Below are positions 59,078 through 64,000 of a stretch of DNA of 64,000 nucleotides, one piece after another. The DNA comes from Halovenus marina. Its GTDB lineage: Archaea; Halobacteriota; Halobacteria; Halobacteriales; Haloarculaceae. The stretch spans positions 2,170,001 to 2,234,000 of the forward strand of contig NZ_JBLKNZ010000001.1 of NCBI RefSeq assembly GCF_051414115.1, given 5' to 3'. Position numbers and translations under genes: made by a program. Position 1 is the first letter of the stretch; each line of letters opens with the position of its first letter. A model generated the notes under the pieces. The model was given only the letters and a program-made list of their open reading frames with translations, had not been told where the DNA came from and ran no database searches.

Positions 59078-61452
59078 GATTCTGTGTCGACTGTGAGCTT
59101 CTCGTCGTCGATTCCTTCGACAGAAACAGAACAATCAGCGGACTGGTCGAGTCGGTATTCGAGCGTCTCCGTCTCGTCGCTCCCGACGGTTGGCGCCCAC
59201 TTGATGAACCACTCACCGTCCATCTCGACGACGGTGCCGCTGCCGTCGAGTTCGGGCTCTGCGGAGACGATTTCGGTCAGTTCCAGATCCGCGTTCACGT
59301 CGGTGTTATTCTCGACGACGAGGCTGACGGTGCCGTTCTCGCGTTCGCGCTCGACCAGCACGTTGTTCATGATGCTGGCCATCGTGGTGTCGATATTCAG
59401 CGGCTCTCGTCCGGTCACTGTCGAGAGTTTTTCGGCCATCGCGGGCAAGATGGTCCCGAGTTTGTTCTGTTTCTCGCGGCGCTGTTGCATCGAGCGGCGC
59501 TTGTTGAGGTGACTTTTGAGTTCGCGGGCCGCCTCCCGCAGTGCGAGTTCGATCTCGTGTTCGATTTCGGGGACGTTGGCCACTGCGTCCTTGGACTCAC
59601 TCGTGAATGGCACGTTCGTCGAGGCGACGTGGACCATGATCACGACGGGGCCGTTCGGGATGCCGCTGCCACCGGGCTGGTCGAGGCCGTAGTTACGCCA
59701 GTTGATCGACTTGATCACGTCTGTGGTCGCACACGCTCCCCGTTGGTAGACGAGCGGAACGCGGTTGGCGAACCGGAGCACCTCGGCCGCGCTCTCCTCG
59801 ATGTCGCCGCCGTAGGCGATGCCCGCCTCGACGATGAAGGGGTCGCCGCCGTGGACGGAGGCATCCCGCGTGGATGCTGCGTAGAACTCGGCGTCGTACT
59901 CCTTCCGGAGGCCTGCCTCGACGAGTTCGTCCGTGATGGGCGCGAGACAGTCCGTCGGCGGCGAGATGATGTCGGCCTCCCGCATCGCGTCGAGCAGTTC
60001 CGAGGCCGTGTCGCGGTCCCCGGCTACATCGGAAATCTTCGGCGGGTCGTCGGGCACGCGGGCGGCCGCGTTCCAGAGCGCGTCGATGATCTTCTCGCGT
60101 GCGGTGTCGCCAATCGTCGCGCCGTCGTGCTCTTCGGTCATCTCCGCCGACCGCTCGACGAAATCCAGCAGATCGTTTCTGGTGACCCGGTGGCGCTCGC
60201 CCTGCTCGAACTTCGCGGCGAGGCGTTCCGCCAGCGCCTGCACCACGGCGTCGTCCTTGCGGTCGGTCGTCGCATCGTCGACGAGCACGTACAGATCTGA
60301 CTCCCGCGAGGCAGTGATCACGTCCCACGCGGCCGCGACGGCGTTTTCCCGCACCGTCGACCCGAACGTCGTTCCGTACTCGGTCTGGACTGAATCCGCC
60401 ACCTCGTCGACGGCCTCGACCACGTGGTGGTGAGCGATCCGGTCGCGCTCTCGCAGTTGGTCGCTGACACGTGTCGCGAACTCGTCGGTGGCGTCCTGGC
60501 CTTTGTTGACGACCGCCTCGACGAGTGCCGATTGGATGTCGTCTTCGTGGGAGGCAGGCGGTCGCCACGTCATCTCCCGGCCGAAGTGCCTGTCACGGAA
60601 GCCGTCGATCACCGAATCTGCCGTCTTCTGGCCGACGCGGGTGAACTCACCCTGCAAGAATCCGGAGACAGAGTACGAATCGGTCGCTTCGGCCATCTTG
60701 ATCAGCGTCCCGAGTTCGACGCCGTGTGGATGGGGCCGTATCTCCTCTGTTTCGGCGGGGAGTTGGTCGGTCGCACGCTCGAATTTGAAGTGATCGCTGG
60801 GTTCGCGCAACTCCAGTCGAGCGTGGGGGTTGACCACGGCCGTGTGCTTGACGTAGTCGTGAAGTTGCTGGCGAGCGCGCATGTTCGCTTCGAGTTCGAG
60901 TTCGATCCGGGTTCCGTGTGGCCGGTCCCAACTCGTCGTCTCCGCGACGCTGATTTCGGGTTCGTTGGTGTCTGTGTCGACGATGAGTTCGAAGTACTGG
61001 GCAGTCTCTGAACCCTGTGTTCGCGAGGTAATCTTTGCGGGTTTTCCGGAGGTGAGTTGCGAGTACAGCACTGCTGCAGAGATTCCAATACCCTGCTGTC
61101 CGCGATTTTGCTCACGCTTGTGAAACCGACTCCCATAGAGCAGCTTTCCGAAAATCTTCGGGATCTGTTCTCTGGTGATCCCGGGACCGTTGTCCTCGAT
61201 GATGAGCCGGTAGTAGTCACGTTCCTCCTGAATCTCGACGTAGATGTCAGGGAGAATTCCAGCTTCCTCGCAGGCGTCGAGGCTGTTGTCGACGCCCTCC
61301 TTGACGGCGGTGACGAGCCCCCGGGCCCCAGAGTCGAACCCGAGCATATGCTTGTTCTTCTCGAAGAATTCGGCGATAGAGATAGACCGCTGGCTTTCGG
61401 CCAGCTCCTCGGCTATCCCGTCCTCGCCGAGACTCGACTGGTACGATGTCAT
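59074..61452 (-). CDS. top6B: DNA topoisomerase VI subunit B
   Basis: A 792-residue GHKL ATPase: KEGVDNSLDACEEAG (Mg2+/ATP Asn), IEDNGPGITREQIPKIFGK, NRGQQGIGISAAVLYSQ (ATP lid), followed by the H2TH and transducer domains with the switch Lys region. Haloarchaeal copies are longer than the ~530-residue Sulfolobus form because of inserts, seen here as helical, acidic segments around 310-470. It is first in the top6B-top6A operon and divergent from gyrB, the usual haloarchaeal arrangement. Confidence 0.96.
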   Translation of the reverse strand: MTSYQSSLGEDGIAEELAESQRSISIAEFFEKNKHMLGFDSGARGLVTAVKEGVDNSLDACEEAGILPDIYVEIQEERDYYRLIIEDNGPGITREQIPKIFGKLLYGSRFHKREQNRGQQGIGISAAVLYSQLTSGKPAKITSRTQGSETAQYFELIVDTDTNEPEISVAETTSWDRPHGTRIELELEANMRARQQLHDYVKHTAVVNPHARLELREPSDHFKFERATDQLPAETEEIRPHPHGVELGTLIKMAEATDSYSVSGFLQGEFTRVGQKTADSVIDGFRDRHFGREMTWRPPASHEDDIQSALVEAVVNKGQDATDEFATRVSDQLRERDRIAHHHVVEAVDEVADSVQTEYGTTFGSTVRENAVAAAWDVITASRESDLYVLVDDATTDRKDDAVVQALAERLAAKFEQGERHRVTRNDLLDFVERSAEMTEEHDGATIGDTAREKIIDALWNAAARVPDDPPKISDVAGDRDTASELLDAMREADIISPPTDCLAPITDELVEAGLRKEYDAEFYAASTRDASVHGGDPFIVEAGIAYGGDIEESAAEVLRFANRVPLVYQRGACATTDVIKSINWRNYGLDQPGGSGIPNGPVVIMVHVASTNVPFTSESKDAVANVPEIEHEIELALREAARELKSHLNKRRSMQQRREKQNKLGTILPAMAEKLSTVTGREPLNIDTTMASIMNNVLVERERENGTVSLVVENNTDVNADLELTEIVSAEPELDGSGTVVEMDGEWFIKWAPTVGSDETETLEYRLDQSADCSVSVEGIDDEKLTVDTES

Positions 61453-61479
61453 CCTGTGAAGATACCTACCGGGGCCGCG

Positions 61480-61485
61480 TTTAAA
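61480..61485 (-). promoter_or_regulatory. TATA box of the top6BA operon
   Basis: TTTAAA, palindromic on both strands, ends 27 nt before the top6B ATG (61452) on the minus strand. A plus-strand ACCTTTATCC about 33 nt before gyrB (61607) is the likely gyrBA box. Both suggest leaderless transcripts. Confidence 0.55.
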
Positions 61486-61606
61486 TCTTGTTTGCTACCG
61501 GGGTGAAAGTGCTCTCCGTGCAGTCGGGCGATATCCAGCGGTACAGGCGCGCGAGCGCGTGCGTGACCTTTATCCCACGGGGGGTACTACGCTACAGTAC
61601 GATTCT

Positions 61607-63550
61607 ATGTCTGACGAGAGTGAGTACGGTGCTGGGCAGATACAGGTACTGGAGGGGCTTCAGGCGGTTCGCAAGCGGCCTGCGATGTACATCGGGTCGA
61701 CCGACACTCGCGGGCTCCATCACCTCGTCTACGAGGTTGTGGACAACGCCATCGACGAAGCCCTCGCCGGTCACTGTGACAGCATCGGCGTGACGATTCA
61801 CGAGGATGGGTCAGTATCGGTGACAGACGACGGCCGGGGCATTCCGGTCGACACCCACGAGGAACACGACAAACCGGCCGTCGAGGTCATCATGACCGTG
61901 CTGCACGCGGGCGGGAAGTTCGACAACAAGTCCTACCAGGTCTCCGGTGGACTCCACGGCGTCGGCGTCTCCGTCGTGAACGCCCTCTCGAAGTGGCTCG
62001 AAGTCGAGGTGAAACGCGACGGGGCCGTCTGGAAACAGCGCTTCGACCACGGCGAACCCGAGTACGAACTCGAACGCGTCCGTGATATGCGGCCCGACGA
62101 GGGAACGGGAACCACCATCCGTTTTTGGCCCGACGACGATATCTTCGAGACGGACGACTTTACCTTCTCGACGCTCGAATCTCGCCTGCGCGAACTGGCA
62201 TTTCTCAACTCCGGCGTCGAGATCACCCTCACCGACGAGCGCGACGGTACCAGCGAACGGTTCGAGTACGAGGGCGGAATCAAGGAGTTCGTCGAGTTCC
62301 TCAACGAGACCAAGACGAGACTCCACGACGACGTCATCTACTTCGATGCGAGCGAATCCGTCGTCGCCCACGAGGAGGGCGGGGAGGGAGTCGTTCAGGT
62401 CGAGGTTGCGATGCAGGCGACCGACGAACTCCAGGGGTCGCTGCACGCCTTCGCGAACAACATCAACACGCGCGAGGGCGGCACCCACATGACCGGGTTC
62501 AAGACCGCGCTCACGCGCATCGTCAACGACTACGCACAGCAGGAGGGCCTGCTCAAGGATCTGGACGACACCCTCAAGGGCGAGGACATCCGCGAGGGGT
62601 TGACGGCCGTGCTCTCGGTGAAACACCCGGATCCGCAGTTCGAGGGACAGACGAAGACGAAACTTGGCAACAGCGAAGTCCGAGGCATCGTCGAGTCGGC
62701 GGTCCACGAACACCTCGGAACCTACTTCGAGGAGAACCCAGACACCGCCGAAACGATCGTCTCGAAGGCCGTCGAGGCCGCGAAGGCGCGCAAGGCCGCG
62801 AAGAAGGCCGAGGAGTTGACCCGCCGCAAGAGCGCGCTCGACTCCACCGCGCTGCCCGGGAAACTCGCCGACTGTCAGACCCGCGACCCCGACGAGGCGG
62901 AACTGTTCGTCGTCGAGGGCGACAGCGCTGGCGGCAGCGCAAAGCAGGGGCGCAACCCCGAATTTCAGGCAATTCTGCCGATCAAGGGGAAGATTCTGAA
63001 CGTCGAGAAGCACCGCCTCGACCGGATTCTGGAAAACAGCGAGATCCGAAATCTCATCACCGCACTCGGAACAGGCATCGGTGACGAGTTCGACATCACC
63101 GAGTTGCGCTACAACAACATCTACCTCATGGTCGACGCCGATGTCGACGGCGCACACATCCGGACGCTGCTGTTGACCTTCTTCTACCGGCACATGAAGC
63201 CGCTCTTAGAGCACGGACACGTCTACGCGACGCAACCGCCACTGTACCGGATCCGGTATCGCGGGGAAACCTACGATGCGATGACAGAGGAGGAGCGTGA
63301 CCGAATCGTCGCAGAGAAGTGTGACGGCAACCCGACGCAAGTACAGCGGTTCAAGGGACTAGGTGAGATGAATCCCGACCAGCTCTGGGAGACGACGATG
63401 AATCCCGAGACGCGGTATCTCAAGCGCATCACCGTCGAGGACGCCGCAGCGGCGGACAAGATGTTCTCGGTGCTGATGGGCGACGCCGTCGAACCGCGAA
63501 AGGAGTTCATCAAGGAACACGCCCCCGAGGCCGAATGGATCGACATCTAA
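61607..63550 (+). CDS. gyrB: DNA gyrase subunit B
   Basis: A 647-residue type IIA enzyme subunit. ATPase domain: GLQAVRKRPAMYIGSTDTRG, VYEVVDNAIDEALAGHC (Mg2+ site), DDGRGIPVD and the lid GGLHGVGVSVVNALS. Transducer domain has GFKTALTRI-type residues. The Toprim domain has ELFVVEGDSAGGSAKQGRN with its EGDSA core and LMVDADVDGAHIRTLLL with the DxD pair. It ends with the short FIKEHAPEAEWIDI typical of archaeal and Gram-positive-like forms. ATG 61607 is the family start; it is followed 1 bp later by gyrA. Confidence 0.97.
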   Translation: MSDESEYGAGQIQVLEGLQAVRKRPAMYIGSTDTRGLHHLVYEVVDNAIDEALAGHCDSIGVTIHEDGSVSVTDDGRGIPVDTHEEHDKPAVEVIMTVLHAGGKFDNKSYQVSGGLHGVGVSVVNALSKWLEVEVKRDGAVWKQRFDHGEPEYELERVRDMRPDEGTGTTIRFWPDDDIFETDDFTFSTLESRLRELAFLNSGVEITLTDERDGTSERFEYEGGIKEFVEFLNETKTRLHDDVIYFDASESVVAHEEGGEGVVQVEVAMQATDELQGSLHAFANNINTREGGTHMTGFKTALTRIVNDYAQQEGLLKDLDDTLKGEDIREGLTAVLSVKHPDPQFEGQTKTKLGNSEVRGIVESAVHEHLGTYFEENPDTAETIVSKAVEAAKARKAAKKAEELTRRKSALDSTALPGKLADCQTRDPDEAELFVVEGDSAGGSAKQGRNPEFQAILPIKGKILNVEKHRLDRILENSEIRNLITALGTGIGDEFDITELRYNNIYLMVDADVDGAHIRTLLLTFFYRHMKPLLEHGHVYATQPPLYRIRYRGETYDAMTEEERDRIVAEKCDGNPTQVQRFKGLGEMNPDQLWETTMNPETRYLKRITVEDAAAADKMFSVLMGDAVEPRKEFIKEHAPEAEWIDI

Positions 63551-63551
63551 C

Positions 63552-64000
63552 ATGAGTTCGGATCTACCAGACAACCCCGACGACACGGAGGCACCGGCAG
63601 CGAACGTCGAGCACGTTCGCATCGAAGACGAGATGGAGCAGAGTTACATCGACTACGCGATGAGCGTCATCGCCGGACGGGCGTTGCCCGACGTGCGTGA
63701 CGGTCTCAAGCCGGTTCATCGGCGCATCCTCTATGCGATGTCGGAACTGGGCGTGACGGCTGGCTCTGCCCACCGGAAGTCATCCTCCATCGTCGGCGAG
63801 ACGATGGGTGATTACCACCCGCACGGCGACTCGGCAATCTACGACACGCTCGTGCGGATGGCACAGGACTTCTCGCTTCGCTATCCGCTCGTCGACGGGC
63901 AGGGCAACTTCGGGTCGATGGACGGCGACCCGGCAGCGGCTATGCGCTACACCGAGGCCCGGATGGCACCGATCGCCGAGGAACTGCTGGAAGACATCGA
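63552..64000 (+). CDS. gyrA: DNA gyrase subunit A (5' part, runs off the window)
   Basis: About 149 codons are visible. After an acidic start (SSDLPDNPDDTEAPAANVEHV) come the conserved QSYIDYAMSVIAGRALPDVRDGL, KPVHRRILYAM and the quinolone-determining region VGETMGDYHPHGDSAIYDTLVRM, with Asp/Ser-type residues at the drug-contact positions (GD-S pattern). The active-site Tyr lies just ahead, within AAMRYTEARMA. The frame is open to the end of the window. gyrB and gyrA are one operon. Confidence 0.97.
   Translation, partial: MSSDLPDNPDDTEAPAANVEHVRIEDEMEQSYIDYAMSVIAGRALPDVRDGLKPVHRRILYAMSELGVTAGSAHRKSSSIVGETMGDYHPHGDSAIYDTLVRMAQDFSLRYPLVDGQGNFGSMDGDPAAAMRYTEARMAPIAEELLEDI

Noticed and set aside
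61811..63193. Open frame of 460 codons antisense to gyrB
   Set aside because: High-G/C coding DNA leaves long open frames on the opposite strand. gyrB has all its motifs in place, and the antisense product has no recognisable feature.

Overview
The window is a 64 kb stretch of a haloarchaeal (class Halobacteria) chromosome. The proteins are acidic, codons are rich in G/C at the third position, many genes look leaderless with a TATA-like box 24-33 nt before the start codon, and the families are typical of the class (HalOD1, HalX, BAT/HTH_10 and DUF7344-type regulators, Tat lipoproteins, PduO-type adenosyltransferase). The right end carries the conserved haloarchaeal block top6A-top6B // gyrB-gyrA. 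I cannot assign a genus from sequence alone.

Region 1 (about 1-33.1 kb) is an accessory surface-glycan island. It encodes sugar-nucleotide and sugar-modifying enzymes (TIM-barrel isomerase, UDP-N-acetylmannosaminuronate-type dehydrogenase, Gfo/Idh/MocA oxidoreductase, NAD-dependent epimerase, hexapeptide acyltransferase, a toroid-formyltransferase fusion), two GT2 and two GT4 glycosyltransferases, a Wzx-like flippase, a large multipass membrane protein, a sulfatase broken by one in-frame TGA, and an ATP-grasp enzyme. It also holds an exported-protein set: a CBM6 protein, three right-handed beta-helix proteins sharing a (D/E)VGAWS motif near the C-terminus or at the end of the helix domain, a Tat lipoprotein and an FG-GAP beta-propeller. 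Many of these genes have an ATAACAA-type motif upstream, which suggests shared transcription. Together they look like a pathway that makes, exports and trims or binds a surface polysaccharide or glycoprotein glycan. No AglB oligosaccharyltransferase is in view.

Region 2 (33.1-50.2 kb) is regulatory and transport-rich: small haloarchaeal regulators (HalOD1, DUF7511, two DUF7344-like), a PurD-like ATP-grasp ligase, two histidine kinases, an RND exporter, a BAT-type regulator, a HalX response regulator, a winged-helix regulator, an MFS transporter behind a probable TetR-type operator, and an MscS channel. A TGTATWGCTAG motif marks the promoters of the RND pump, a kinase and the winged-helix regulator.

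Region 3 (50.3-64 kb) is mostly core: tRNA-Val(CAC) with a nearby duplicate of its 3' end (probable old integration scar), cobalamin adenosyltransferase, a PHP-family phosphoesterase overlapping an asparagine-synthase-like gene, a PadR regulator, a class III aminotransferase, an MBL hydrolase, and topoisomerase VI and gyrase genes (gyrA runs off the end).

The most striking non-coding signal is a dispersed family of about 67-80 bp imperfect palindromes (nine good copies plus degenerate halves) spread over both accessory and core regions. Their outer arms come in two versions that changed together on both sides, the inner stem also shows paired changes, and in five good copies the element begins on the last base of a gene's stop codon. 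This is a REP-like/MITE-like family selected for structure, probably acting at mRNA 3' ends.
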